From a virus, in IMG/VR virus record IMGVR_UViG_3300022903_000003, positions 1-32,119 of that record: a DNA stretch of 32,119 nt; one strand, written 5' to 3'. The notes beneath the pieces were generated by a model. The model ran no database searches. It worked only from the letters and a program-made list of their open reading frames with translations, and was not told the DNA's origin. Positions 13,510 to 20,044 of the stretch are shown here, piece after piece (position 1 is the stretch's first letter; each line of letters starts with the position of its first letter). Both the position numbers and the translations under genes were made by a program.

Positions 13510-13674
13510 TTAGTAGCCCATGAGCATGAAGTAAACTACCTCTTCAAGCTCTTCGTGGGATAGCTGCTCAAGCACAGCATCCACACCCTCGAAGTCATCC
13601 TTCCACGCTGCGGTACGCAACGCCTGCATGTTATCGTACGCCTCATCCGTCCACTGGCGCAAGCTCTGTGACAC
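13510..13674 (-). CDS. Small acidic hypothetical protein
   Basis: This encodes 54 residues, with GTG preceded by GGGAGGTTTACA. It is helical and acidic (RQWTDEAYDNMQALRTAA, then LEQLSHEELEEVVYFML). It overlaps the primase-like gene end by 32 bases. No family is recognised. Confidence 0.65.
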   Translation of the reverse strand: MSQSLRQWTDEAYDNMQALRTAAWKDDFEGVDAVLEQLSHEELEEVVYFMLMGY

Positions 13675-14530
13675 TGTAAACCTCCCGGCATCTGTAACAC
13701 GGTCGCCCTTTGTAGGGCTTGTCGTTCATTCGCCCTTCACGGTAGCTGGTCAGGTAGCCGTTGCAGCCGCCACACCTTACCGGTACTTCGTAGGGATCCA
13801 GCACGGTCCCGAGAGGAACCACCTTGGCCGCTACTGTCGTACGTTGATACTCTACCATGGTCGGGAGGATATTTGCCCAGTTCGCGACCGGTATTTCTGC
13901 TGGTCCGTAAATCGGGTCTCCGTCCCTGAGCTTCGCAAGCTGGAACACCTTGGCTAGTCCGTCCGTGATGGAAGGAGCAGGCACCAGGTCATGCCCTGTG
14001 CTGGCACGGAACATCTCCTCAACGGTGTCACCAAGTTCGATCATCTCGGTAACGTCCTTGCCCCTGGTGGGGAGAAGGATTCGAACCTCACCAACCAGCG
14101 GATCAAGATCCTTCTTCACCGCGAGTAGGTTCTTCATGCCCGCAGCGTCGTTGTCAGCTACCAGGAACACGCGGTCTAGCCCTCTGAAGCGAACCGCATA
14201 GTCCGGACTCCACGAGAGTGCCCCGTTAGGGTAGCTGAGAGCCACGTAGCCGAGAGAAACCAGCGTCTCGGCGTCCTTCTCTCCCTCTACCAACCACACG
14301 CCTTTCAGGAAGCTCTGAGAGCTGTACAGAAGGTGGAGGTTGTACAGGGTAGGGCTGACTGGCCCCATGCCATTCACGTACGTCTCAGCGTTTCCTATGC
14401 GACGCTGCGCTGTGTACGTCTTGCTGCCACACTCACACCGCTTCTTTACCTTGCGGTAGATAGGCTTACCCGACTCATCGTGGTAGACGTACACAGCTTC
14501 GCGCCGGTAAGAGTGCTGGTGATCAGCCAA
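13643..14530 (-). CDS. Toprim-domain primase-like protein
   Basis: This encodes 295 residues from a TTG at 14530, overlapping the upstream membrane gene by 8 bases. A basic N-terminus with CEC (32-34) leads into a Toprim domain: VWLVEGEKDAETL (Glu82), SYPNGALSW and FLVADNDAAG (Asp126, Asp128). This order matches DnaG and phage primase-helicase N-terminal parts. A CxxC (253/256) and CxxC (278/281) zinc ribbon closes the protein. With the RepA-like ATPase at 21.7-22.9 kb it may make up a split primase-helicase. It lacks an obvious full DnaG RNA polymerase N-domain, so primase activity is inferred. Confidence 0.82.
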   Translation of the reverse strand: MADHQHSYRREAVYVYHDESGKPIYRKVKKRCECGSKTYTAQRRIGNAETYVNGMGPVSPTLYNLHLLYSSQSFLKGVWLVEGEKDAETLVSLGYVALSYPNGALSWSPDYAVRFRGLDRVFLVADNDAAGMKNLLAVKKDLDPLVGEVRILLPTRGKDVTEMIELGDTVEEMFRASTGHDLVPAPSITDGLAKVFQLAKLRDGDPIYGPAEIPVANWANILPTMVEYQRTTVAAKVVPLGTVLDPYEVPVRCGGCNGYLTSYREGRMNDKPYKGRPCYRCREVYSVTELAPVDG

Positions 14531-14630
14531 GGCGGGAAAGCTCCATCAGAAGCCAGCAGATCAGAATGACCGCTGAAGCAGCAACGATACTGGCAGCAAC
14601 GCCCTTTGCCCACGTCCTGAAAAACTCCAT
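14523..14630 (-). CDS. Small membrane protein, one transmembrane segment
   Basis: This encodes 35 residues beginning MEFFRTWAKG, then an uninterrupted hydrophobic helix (VAASIVAASAVILICWLLM) and ELSRLG. The stop region CTTGGCTGA contains the TTG start of the primase-like gene. The ribosome binding site is modest (GAGGA, ten bases). Function unknown. Confidence 0.55.
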   Translation of the reverse strand: MEFFRTWAKGVAASIVAASAVILICWLLMELSRLG

Positions 14631-14636
14631 TGCTTA

Positions 14637-14843
14637 TCAGTCCTCACCATTCGCGTATTTACGGGCGGCTTTCATGTCCTTTGTTTCGCGATGCACATAC
14701 TTGGAGGCACCACGATTCTTGTTGTAGGCTCCCCGCTTGGCCTTGGTCACGCGGCCGGTACGGAGATCCTGGAGAATGATCTTATCTCCTTCGTTCCACG
14801 CGTTGTAGAACTTACCCGTCTTCGTATTCCTAACTATCTTCAA
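14637..14843 (-). CDS. Small basic hypothetical protein
   Basis: This encodes 68 residues from a TTG at 14843 with AGGAG five bases upstream. A longer frame to 14891 would start inside a terminator hairpin and is less likely. The sequence KFYNAWNEGDKIILQDLRTG looks like an SH3-type beta barrel, followed by a Lys/Arg-rich tail (TKAKRGAYNKNRGASKY). Nucleic-acid binding is plausible from charge. No family is recognised. Confidence 0.65.
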   Translation of the reverse strand: MKIVRNTKTGKFYNAWNEGDKIILQDLRTGRVTKAKRGAYNKNRGASKYVHRETKDMKAARKYANGED

Positions 14844-14863
14844 CTTGTCTCCTAACGAGAAAC

Positions 14864-14898
14864 GGGGAAGGTGGCTGCCCCTGCTAACCACCTTCCCC
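14864..14898 (-). terminator. Hairpin terminator after the 14913-15302 gene
   Basis: An 11-bp perfect stem (GGGGAAGGTGG with its complement) encloses a 13-base loop. It lies 14 bases past the stop at 14913, and on the minus strand it is followed by GTTTCTCGTT. No TTGACA box is in the loop. Confidence 0.75.
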
Positions 14899-14912
14899 GA
14901 TGTTACCTCAGG

Positions 14913-15302
14913 TCACTTCGCCTTGGCAACAGCCACCTTGAAGAGCTTGTACGGACGTCCCTTGTACGGTCCCTTGGTCAGCTCACGCTCGCCGAAGTAC
15001 TTGACTGCAACCGTGTCACCGATGTTCGCCTGAGAGTTGTCCATCTCACGACGGAGCACCGACGAGAAACCGATCACACGAACCGCGTCACCATCGGCCA
15101 GCCGGACAGTCCAGACAGGAACCTCGTCACCCGGCTTGAACTCATCCGGCTGAGTCTCCTTGGCGGTAAGGGTACCCTGGATACCCTCTCCCTCATCCTC
15201 CGGCACCCACGCAGGGGCACCAGCGTCGGTCATCGTACCGAGAAGGTCAACAACCTCAGTGCCTGCCGTGTCATCGCTCAGGCTGTCGAGAAGATCACCC
15301 AT
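14913..15302 (-). CDS. Hypothetical acidic protein, possible OB-fold
   Basis: This encodes 129 residues, with ATG after AGGAGGCTACTAC. An acidic N-terminal 45 residues (LLDSLSDDTAGTEVVDLL, then VPEDEGEG) precedes a beta-rich domain: GTLTAKETQPDEFKPGDEVP, VWTVRLADGDAVRVIGF, IGDTVAVKYFGE and YKLFKVAVAK. The strand pattern resembles OB-fold proteins of actinophage replication regions, so a DNA-binding role is possible. This is a pattern judgement, not a family match. Confidence 0.7.
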   Translation of the reverse strand: MGDLLDSLSDDTAGTEVVDLLGTMTDAGAPAWVPEDEGEGIQGTLTAKETQPDEFKPGDEVPVWTVRLADGDAVRVIGFSSVLRREMDNSQANIGDTVAVKYFGERELTKGPYKGRPYKLFKVAVAKAK

Positions 15303-15358
15303 GTAGTAGCCTCCTAGGCTGTAGTGGGATGGTGTGTTATCGAGTGTAGCACAGGATC

Positions 15359-15625
15359 TCAGTAGCGGGGAAGAACCGTTTCGGGAGCACCACCACGATC
15401 CTTACCCTCGTTCAGGATGTCGTCCAGCACACTCCAGATAGGGAACGTCTGAACAATCGCCTCCTGCTCTGCCGAGGTCAGGTCACCGGCATCCTGAATC
15501 TTACGAAGGTCCGTAATACTCTGAGCACCGAGAACCTTCATGAGCGTAAACGCTTCCCGCCCGGTAAGCTCAAGCGTCACATCCGGGTACACCGGAGGAA
15601 TCTTGTTCACCTTTGCTGTTGCCAT
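15359..15625 (-). CDS. Hypothetical protein with YPDV motif
   Basis: This encodes 88 residues, with the ATG at 15625 preceded by AGGAGGGCATGAA. PPVYPDVTLELTGREAFTLM, followed by LGAQSITDLRKIQDAG, shares its opening pattern (YPDV.L.L.G....F) with the 17920-18123 gene. The two appear to be diverged paralogues of a widespread small protein family of unknown function. Confidence 0.7.
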   Translation of the reverse strand: MATAKVNKIPPVYPDVTLELTGREAFTLMKVLGAQSITDLRKIQDAGDLTSAEQEAIVQTFPIWSVLDDILNEGKDRGGAPETVLPRY

Positions 15626-15626
15626 T

Positions 15627-15836
15627 TCATGCCCTCCTAGCCGCTTCAACAGAAGCCTGGTGCCGTTGTACCGCGTCCATCATAGAGGCAACGTACGCCT
15701 CACGCACTCCGTCTGGAAGCTGGTACATGATCTCTTCGTGCAGCTCTTGAAACTGTATGACGTCCCATTCATCATCAGCGATAGCAGTAGCGATATCACC
15801 AGCCGTAATAAGATGAGTGATGTGAAGGTGTGCCAT
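15627..15836 (-). CDS. Small hypothetical protein
   Basis: This encodes 69 residues, with the start in a TGATG overlap with the upstream gene. It is helical and acidic, with His at the start (MAHLHITHLI) and the segment VIQFQELHEEIMYQL. No family is recognised. It is part of the run of small genes between the OB-like gene and the RecB/Cas4-type nuclease. Confidence 0.65.
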   Translation of the reverse strand: MAHLHITHLITAGDIATAIADDEWDVIQFQELHEEIMYQLPDGVREAYVASMMDAVQRHQASVEAARRA

Positions 15837-16036
15837 CAGATAACTCCCATAAACTTCAGCTTCGGTGTGATGTCCTCAGCATCCCAGTCATCAGCGACAA
15901 TGTTGTACTGCTGAAAGTACGGCTTGTCTTTCATAGCCGCCATACCTGCAAACAAAATATCAGTCAGGTCCGAATCGTCCAAGTTGTACGTACCGTCCCC
16001 GGACGCACGGACCAGAAACACACGCTGAAAAGCCAT
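15836..16036 (-). CDS. Small hypothetical protein
   Basis: This encodes 66 residues from the ATG at 16036 (AGAGG six bases upstream). VFLVRASGDGTYNLDDSDLT and ADDWDAEDITPKLKFMGVI suggest a small mixed alpha/beta fold. The end overlaps the next gene by one base. No family is recognised. Confidence 0.65.
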   Translation of the reverse strand: MAFQRVFLVRASGDGTYNLDDSDLTDILFAGMAAMKDKPYFQQYNIVADDWDAEDITPKLKFMGVI

Positions 16037-16038
16037 TT

Positions 16039-16857
16039 TCACCCTCTCTTGAAAACCTGTGACGTTTTGAGCTTGTTGAACTCGTAAACATTCTTCAAGC
16101 TCTTGAAGATCCTGAAGGCTGCTTCAAGGTCAACATCAGTGTCCCACACTTCGTATTTGTTTGGCAAGATGCGAACGATAGTTGCTCGTTCCTGGCTGAC
16201 CTCAGGCATTTCACCCGACTTGACCAGCGCTCCTTCCTTGTACAGGGTGCCTTCCCCACGAGTGTACGCGGCAAGCTGCAACGCCCATTCAGGCCACGGG
16301 CCGGTACCGCTGGTCTTCCAGTCACCAATCACAGGCACACCGAAGGTAGACCATGATGTGTACACGAAGTCCGCCGTTCCCGCGTAGCCAACCGTCTCGT
16401 TGTAGAACGTGATCTCAGTTGAAATGAATTCCGGGTTATGGTCAGAAAGGAACATCTGATACCCGTTGTACAAAGGTCGCTGTTCTGGAGTCAACAGATA
16501 TGCGACGTCCTTACCCCCAATATCCATTTCCGCGATATCGTGAAGCTTGGTACCACGAATACCGGCCGCTTCAACCACTTCAGTATGTGTCTGCTTGAAG
16601 TAGTCAATGCTCTCCGCCTTGGTCCACTTCTTCCCGGTGGCCGGGTTAAGAACCTTGCCAGTACGCATCTCGTACAACAGCTCATACTCGTCAACCGCAC
16701 GCGTAGCCGCCTTCTTGGCCGCCCATGGAACCAGGTTAGGCTTCGCCTTGGCTCCTAGGATCGTCGTGACGGACGGAAGACGACGACCGGACACCGGACT
16801 AAGGTAGACGCGTCTACCGGTCTTAGCGTCCGTCGTAGCGCCTGTGGGCTCAGCCAA
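16039..16857 (-). CDS. RecB/Cas4-type exonuclease (PD-(D/E)XK)
   Basis: This encodes 272 residues from a TTG at 16857 with AGGAG seven bases upstream; the frame is open to 16935. The nuclease signature appears in order: RGTKLHDIAE (His in motif I), EITFYNETVGYAGTADFVY (GTAD in motif II), VIGDWKTS (Asp and Lys of motif III) and WALQLAAYTRGEG (Gln/Tyr motif IV). Such proteins degrade double-stranded DNA ends and serve phage recombination or host DNA breakdown. The four-cysteine iron-sulfur site of true Cas4 is absent, and no recombinase partner is recognised nearby. It overlaps the upstream small gene by 8 bases at CTTGGCTGA. Confidence 0.85.
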   Translation of the reverse strand: MAEPTGATTDAKTGRRVYLSPVSGRRLPSVTTILGAKAKPNLVPWAAKKAATRAVDEYELLYEMRTGKVLNPATGKKWTKAESIDYFKQTHTEVVEAAGIRGTKLHDIAEMDIGGKDVAYLLTPEQRPLYNGYQMFLSDHNPEFISTEITFYNETVGYAGTADFVYTSWSTFGVPVIGDWKTSGTGPWPEWALQLAAYTRGEGTLYKEGALVKSGEMPEVSQERATIVRILPNKYEVWDTDVDLEAAFRIFKSLKNVYEFNKLKTSQVFKRG

Positions 16858-17008
16858 GACTGATCTCCTCCCTGTGTCCATCCGGCAGGGTACGGAGTAC
16901 AGAGATGATCTCTTCCGTGTCGTACCCCTCGTCAACCATCTCGGCTGCTTCCTTGATAACGTCCGCTAGAACGGGATCGCAAGCAGGCTCAATATTGTCG
17001 TTGTCCAT
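16850..17008 (-). CDS. Small acidic hypothetical protein
   Basis: This encodes 52 residues, with ATG after AGGAGACTAA. It is mostly acidic and helical (VLADVIKEAAEMVDEGYDTE, then LPDGHREEISLG). Its end holds the TTG start of the nuclease gene, so the two are probably coupled. No family is recognised. Confidence 0.65.
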   Translation of the reverse strand: MDNDNIEPACDPVLADVIKEAAEMVDEGYDTEEIISVLRTLPDGHREEISLG

Positions 17009-17539
17009 TTAGTCTCCTAGTCTTGTAGGCCAGTCGGGTACAGCGAGCGCTTCTATCTGCTCTTTCCGCAATGGTAGCAGAGGCGTGTAATAGTACGCGT
17101 GGCCCATTTGGACCAAGCCATGTGCGTCAGCCTGGTCGCTATCGAGTTTGCCTAGTTCTGGAAAGTATGATGACACGGTTTTGATCATGTCCTGTTTGGT
17201 AGCTTTCCCGTTCCCGGTCACGAACTTCTTGAGATTTGTGCTGGTGACTACAGCATATGGTATGCCCAATTCCCACAGGAGATGAGTTATCAGTGTGAAT
17301 AGGCCAGCCAATTGAGTCTTTGCATTTCCTACCGCGCCATAGGCCGGACGCTCGATTACCGCGACGCGCACAGGGCCGGTATCAACGAGGTTGAATATCT
17401 CGCGCTCAATCTTGGCTAGACGCTCGTGGCCACTGATGAGACTAGCGGGAGTCTTAAGGCTGTACGCCCAATCAACTCCCGCTAGCCCTGTGGACGTCAG
17501 GCTCTGGTCAATGCCTAGAACCGCGTCCACAATGGTCAC
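17009..17539 (-). CDS. RuvC-like Holliday junction resolvase
   Basis: This encodes 176 residues from a GTG in a GTGA overlap with the upstream gene. RNase H-fold motifs are visible: LGIDQSLTSTGLAG (first Asp), VAVIERPAYG (Glu), TGNGKATKQDMI and the C-terminal DSDQADAHGLVQMGHAYYY (two Asp). It would cut branched DNA before packaging. It lies next to the RecB/Cas4-type nuclease. Confidence 0.88.
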   Translation of the reverse strand: MTIVDAVLGIDQSLTSTGLAGVDWAYSLKTPASLISGHERLAKIEREIFNLVDTGPVRVAVIERPAYGAVGNAKTQLAGLFTLITHLLWELGIPYAVVTSTNLKKFVTGNGKATKQDMIKTVSSYFPELGKLDSDQADAHGLVQMGHAYYYTPLLPLRKEQIEALAVPDWPTRLGD

Positions 17540-17829
17540 TCGCTCTCAGCCCTGCCTTCAGCGAGACCCTCCGCGTAGCCCTCCGAGTAACCATCATCAC
17601 GACGGTCCTCCGCGTACTGCTCACCATCGGCGTAACCGTCGTCGTAGCCGTAGTCGCGACCGTCCTGCTCACCATCGTTGTACTGCGACTGGCCGTAGTC
17701 ATCCACCAGCTCAATGAGCGCGGTAACCTCTTCATGGCTCAGAGTCACCGTGTCTCCGTCACCAGCGGTAGCGGCCAACAGGCCACGCTCAGCGGTACGC
17801 CAGTCGTTGCTCAAAAAGTCCAGAGCCAT
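17536..17829 (-). CDS. Acidic protein with tandem Tyr/Gly/Asp repeats
   Basis: This encodes 97 residues, with ATG after AGGAGGGCATACT. Residues 1-45 look like a normal helical domain (SHEEVTALIELVDDYGQ). Residues about 46-97 consist of a degenerate repeat of about 5-8 residues built on DGYxDG/EGYAEG (DYGYDDGYADGEQYAEDRR, then DDGYSEGYAEGLAEGRAESE). The tail is strongly acidic and low in complexity and might mimic DNA or bind a metal or a basic protein; this is inference. Confidence 0.72.
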   Translation of the reverse strand: MALDFLSNDWRTAERGLLAATAGDGDTVTLSHEEVTALIELVDDYGQSQYNDGEQDGRDYGYDDGYADGEQYAEDRRDDGYSEGYAEGLAEGRAESE

Positions 17830-17919
17830 AGTATGCCCTCCTAGGCACTAGTGGTTGACCCGTGTGGCCAACTTCCCCACCAGCGTACCACATGATGTAG
17901 GACGCTGATGAGAAGGCAG

Positions 17920-18123
17920 TCACGCGACGTTGACCCACTTCATCGTCGTAGACAGAACGTTGTCGTAGTCACCCGACGTCGCCTCTTCAGTGTACCGTTC
18001 GATCTGCTTGGCTGAAACTCCCCCACGACGGAGAGCGGCCATGGTGCGACCGATGATCATAAAGGCGTTGCCGTCTTCTCCGGAGAGCTGGACTTCCACG
18101 TCAGGGTACTTCGGCTGATCCAT
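17920..18123 (-). CDS. Hypothetical protein of a widespread KYPDV family
   Basis: This encodes 67 residues, with the ATG at 18123 preceded by GAGGAGCAGAAAC. KYPDVEVQLSGEDGNAFMII, then IERYTEEATSGDYDNVLSTT and MKWVNVA match a small family seen in many bacteria and phages, with no known function. It is related to 15359-15625. A noncoding gap of about 90 bases separates it from the 17536-17829 gene downstream. Confidence 0.78.
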   Translation of the reverse strand: MDQPKYPDVEVQLSGEDGNAFMIIGRTMAALRRGGVSAKQIERYTEEATSGDYDNVLSTTMKWVNVA

Positions 18124-18134
18124 GTTTCTGCTCC

Positions 18135-18332
18135 TCAGGCCATGTCGATTTTGCGGAGAGCGGTACGGGCGTATTCGATCTGGTCTCCCAGCATGAGCGC
18201 GACAACCACAGTGCTTTCGTGCTTGTCCGCGTAGATGACGCGCCCGAGCACTCCTGCGTGCTGTCCGTCCATGACCTCCACCCAATCACCAGAGTTGATG
18301 CGGGTGTGGTCGACCGGATTGCGAAGCTCCAT
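18135..18332 (-). CDS. Small KOW-like protein
   Basis: This encodes 65 residues. INSGDWVEVMDGQHAGVLGR, then VIYADKHESTVVVALML fits a KOW-type beta barrel (G..V.V..G...G..G.V) as in NusG or ribosomal L24. KOW domains bind RNA, ribosomes or RNA polymerase. As the first gene behind the promoter boxes at 18369-18397, it could affect phage transcription elongation. Ribosome binding site AGGAAAG. Confidence 0.68.
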   Translation of the reverse strand: MELRNPVDHTRINSGDWVEVMDGQHAGVLGRVIYADKHESTVVVALMLGDQIEYARTALRKIDMA

Positions 18333-18368
18333 TATCTTTCCTGTTCTCTCAGTTGATGCTGTGTTCTT

Positions 18369-18397
18369 ACCTTAGCTGGGAGGGGGCTGCCTGTCAA
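18369..18397 (-). promoter_or_regulatory. Minus-strand promoter (TTGACA, 17-base spacer, TAAGGT)
   Basis: TTGACA at 18397-18392 and TAAGGT at 18374-18369 are 17 bases apart on the minus strand, aimed at the KOW-like gene (start 18332). The -35 box lies in the loop of the 18378-18406 hairpin, touching the stem. Confidence 0.7.
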
Positions 18398-18406
18398 CCC
18401 CCTCCC
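18378..18406 (-). terminator. Hairpin terminator containing the next promoter's -35 box
   Basis: GGGAGGGGG and CCCCCTCCC (9 bp) enclose an 11-base loop with TTGACA. It lies about ten bases past the stop of the 18417-18998 gene. Confidence 0.72.
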
Positions 18407-18416
18407 GTAGAAGGGA

Positions 18417-18998
18417 TCAGGCGTACTCAAGCGGCTTGACGGAGTGCCTGCCCCTTGCGTGCTTCTTGCAGCACACGCCACAGAACCGGCCAGAAGACCT
18501 GAGGCCATCGTAACCAACCACGTCACGGCCAATCGGGCGACCGTTCACGACCACGTAGTTACCGCTGTGCAGATCAGGGACGATGTTGTGCATCCAATCC
18601 AGGAGTTCGGCTCCGTGCTCGTTCAGCTTGGTCCCGTCGTTCTCCAGGAACGGCATGGCGATGATGGGGAGACCATCGCACTCGTAGTAGGTGGTGGTAG
18701 GGATCCAGACCTCACGCGCCATACGGGCGAAGATCTCAGCTTCCTTCTTGTTCAGTGTGTCGTTGTCTTTGTTGTTGGCCACCTTGTACACGACTCCAGA
18801 CGGAGCGCGGAAGGCGACTCGGAAGACTCCGCCACCAAGGTACGTCCAGCCAGCGGGGATGAACGTCATGAACGAACGCCTGTCGAAGTATTCGTACCCG
18901 GCATCCTCGTACTTGAAGATGGCCTTTGCGAGTTGCGCAGCTTCCCGCGTGCTACCGATTCGGCTGCTGTGGCGGGAGGTCTTCGCGGTAACCAGCAT
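18417..18998 (-). CDS. Minimal kinase-like protein with Cys-rich tail (paralogue of 6495-7016)
   Basis: This encodes 193 residues. A kinase-like motif order is present: WTYLGGGVFRVAFRAPSG (glycine loop, 51-68), VVYKV (Lys72), KKEAEIFARM (Glu of a C-helix), LPIIAMPFLEN (hinge, about 110-120), VPDLHSGNYVV (Asp142, Asn147, a good match to the catalytic loop) and GRDVVGYDG (Asp159 at the DFG position). Only a short tail with CGVCCKKH follows, perhaps a metal site, so the C-lobe is missing. It shares the YxGxGxxRVx..GVVYKV and I-A-M-P segments with 6495-7016. It may phosphorylate a small molecule or protein, or only bind nucleotide. Confidence 0.65.
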   Translation of the reverse strand: MLVTAKTSRHSSRIGSTREAAQLAKAIFKYEDAGYEYFDRRSFMTFIPAGWTYLGGGVFRVAFRAPSGVVYKVANNKDNDTLNKKEAEIFARMAREVWIPTTTYYECDGLPIIAMPFLENDGTKLNEHGAELLDWMHNIVPDLHSGNYVVVNGRPIGRDVVGYDGLRSSGRFCGVCCKKHARGRHSVKPLEYA

Positions 18999-19046
18999 TG
19001 GTCTTACCTTTCCGGTTTGGAGGTCGTGCTTCTTGCTGATGACCTA

Positions 19047-19075
19047 ATACAACCATGCCCCGCAGAGCGTGTCAA
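19047..19075 (-). promoter_or_regulatory. Minus-strand promoter (TTGACA, 17-base spacer, TTGTAT)
   Basis: TTGACA at 19075-19070 is followed by TTGTAT at 19052-19047 on the minus strand, with TATTAG three bases further on as an alternative -10. It is directed at the kinase-like gene starting at 18998. Confidence 0.6.
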
Positions 19076-19088
19076 CTCCACGGGGCAT
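19055..19088 (-). terminator. Hairpin terminator containing the next promoter's -35 box
   Basis: On the minus strand ATGCCCCGTGGAG pairs with CTCTGCGGGGCAT over 13 positions, two of them G-U wobbles; in the plus-strand RNA the same positions would be mismatches. This indicates selection on the minus-strand transcript. The eight-base loop contains TTGACA. It lies 16 bases after the stop at 19105. Confidence 0.78.
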
Positions 19089-19104
19089 GTTTCTTCAAGA
19101 TCTT

Positions 19105-19326
19105 TTACAACCCTATCTCAGGCAGCCAGCCGTTCACCTTGGCTATGAGTTCTTCCAGCTCATCGTACTTGTTTTCCATCTCGCGCCAGAGCGCTTCAAG
19201 CTCAGGATGACCTTCAGGAAGCTCATCAGCGGACAGGCCATACTCAAGAGCGGCGTACACACCACCCTCCCAATCCACCTTGCCAGCGAATGCGATCAAC
19301 GACGGATACCGACTCTGATCACTCAT
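19105..19326 (-). CDS. Small acidic hypothetical protein
   Basis: This encodes 73 residues from the ATG at 19326, overlapping the upstream stop by 8 bases. It has a folded-looking start (YPSLIAFAGKVDWEGGVYAA) and an acidic helical C-terminus (ELEALWREMENKYDELEELI) with coiled-coil character. The phrase VYAALEYGL resembles LYAALGDSL of the upstream gene, suggesting related proteins. Function unknown. Confidence 0.65.
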   Translation of the reverse strand: MSDQSRYPSLIAFAGKVDWEGGVYAALEYGLSADELPEGHPELEALWREMENKYDELEELIAKVNGWLPEIGL

Positions 19327-19594
19327 GTGCATCACCCATACAACCACAGGCCGGGATCATGCACACCGGGGCAAGACGCGCGTAAGGGTCGCTCTCAGGC
19401 TCCTCAACGTCCGCTTCCAGCTCTTCCCGAAGGGAATCACCAAGAGCGGCGTACAGGCGCTCAGTGAAGCTTAGATCGCCCATCTGCATGTCAATGGCCA
19501 GGATCAGGTCAAGGATTTCATCGTCCCTGTTATCGAAGACGATAGCGCGTGCAAGCTCGTCAGCACTGAGCATTGCAGCCGTGTTCAGAATCAT
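19319..19594 (-). CDS. Acidic hypothetical protein
   Basis: This encodes 91 residues starting in an ATGA overlap. It is helical and acidic (LSADELARAIVFDNRDDEIL, then FTERLYAALGDSLREELEAD). The C-terminus has three cysteines (VCMIPACGCMGDAHE) that could bind a metal. No family is recognised. Confidence 0.65.
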   Translation of the reverse strand: MILNTAAMLSADELARAIVFDNRDDEILDLILAIDMQMGDLSFTERLYAALGDSLREELEADVEEPESDPYARLAPVCMIPACGCMGDAHE

Positions 19595-19830
19595 CGGTTC
19601 ATCTTCTCCTGTAGTGCTTTTCTGTTTGCCTCACCAGCGTCGATGACATCCTGCCAACTGGTGAAGTCGCCAACCGGATCGGGTGTCTCGACAGGAAGCA
19701 CAATATTCGCGTACTGAATGACCGCTTCCAGTGCTTCGTAATCCAGGTACATTCCAACCAGCTCCGGGTCAATGCAGTAAGCCAGATCAATCGTGACTCT
19801 GGCCCGCGCCAACGCCTCACGAATCGTCAT
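19591..19830 (-). CDS. Small hypothetical protein
   Basis: This encodes 79 residues from the ATG at 19830, which has GAGGT seven bases upstream; a longer frame to 19938 would cover the preceding gene. It is helical (TIREALARARVTIDLAYCID, then YEALEAVIQYANIVLPVETP). It overlaps its neighbour by 14 bases. No family is recognised. Confidence 0.65.
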   Translation of the reverse strand: MTIREALARARVTIDLAYCIDPELVGMYLDYEALEAVIQYANIVLPVETPDPVGDFTSWQDVIDAGEANRKALQEKMNR

Positions 19831-20044
19831 AAGTGGTACCTCTGATTTTGATGTAAGCCTTGTAGGCCGTTTCGTAGCGGGCATACAGCTTGTCATATGT
19901 CTCCCACGCCGCGATCGTGTCAGGGTGCTCCCTGCCAAGCTCTAGCGCCAAGGTGCGAAACTTCTCCACAGCGTCGTCACAGGCAAAGCCCAAGAGATCT
20001 ACGACGTTACCAAGATCTTCTTTGATCTCTTCGTACGCGCTCAT
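19817..20044 (-). CDS. Small helical hypothetical protein
   Basis: This encodes 75 residues, with the ATG in a TAATG overlap with the upstream gene. It appears all-helical (AYEEIKEDLGNVVDLLGFAC, then WETYDKLYARYETAYKAYIK). No family is recognised. Confidence 0.65.
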   Translation of the reverse strand: MSAYEEIKEDLGNVVDLLGFACDDAVEKFRTLALELGREHPDTIAAWETYDKLYARYETAYKAYIKIRGTTYDDS

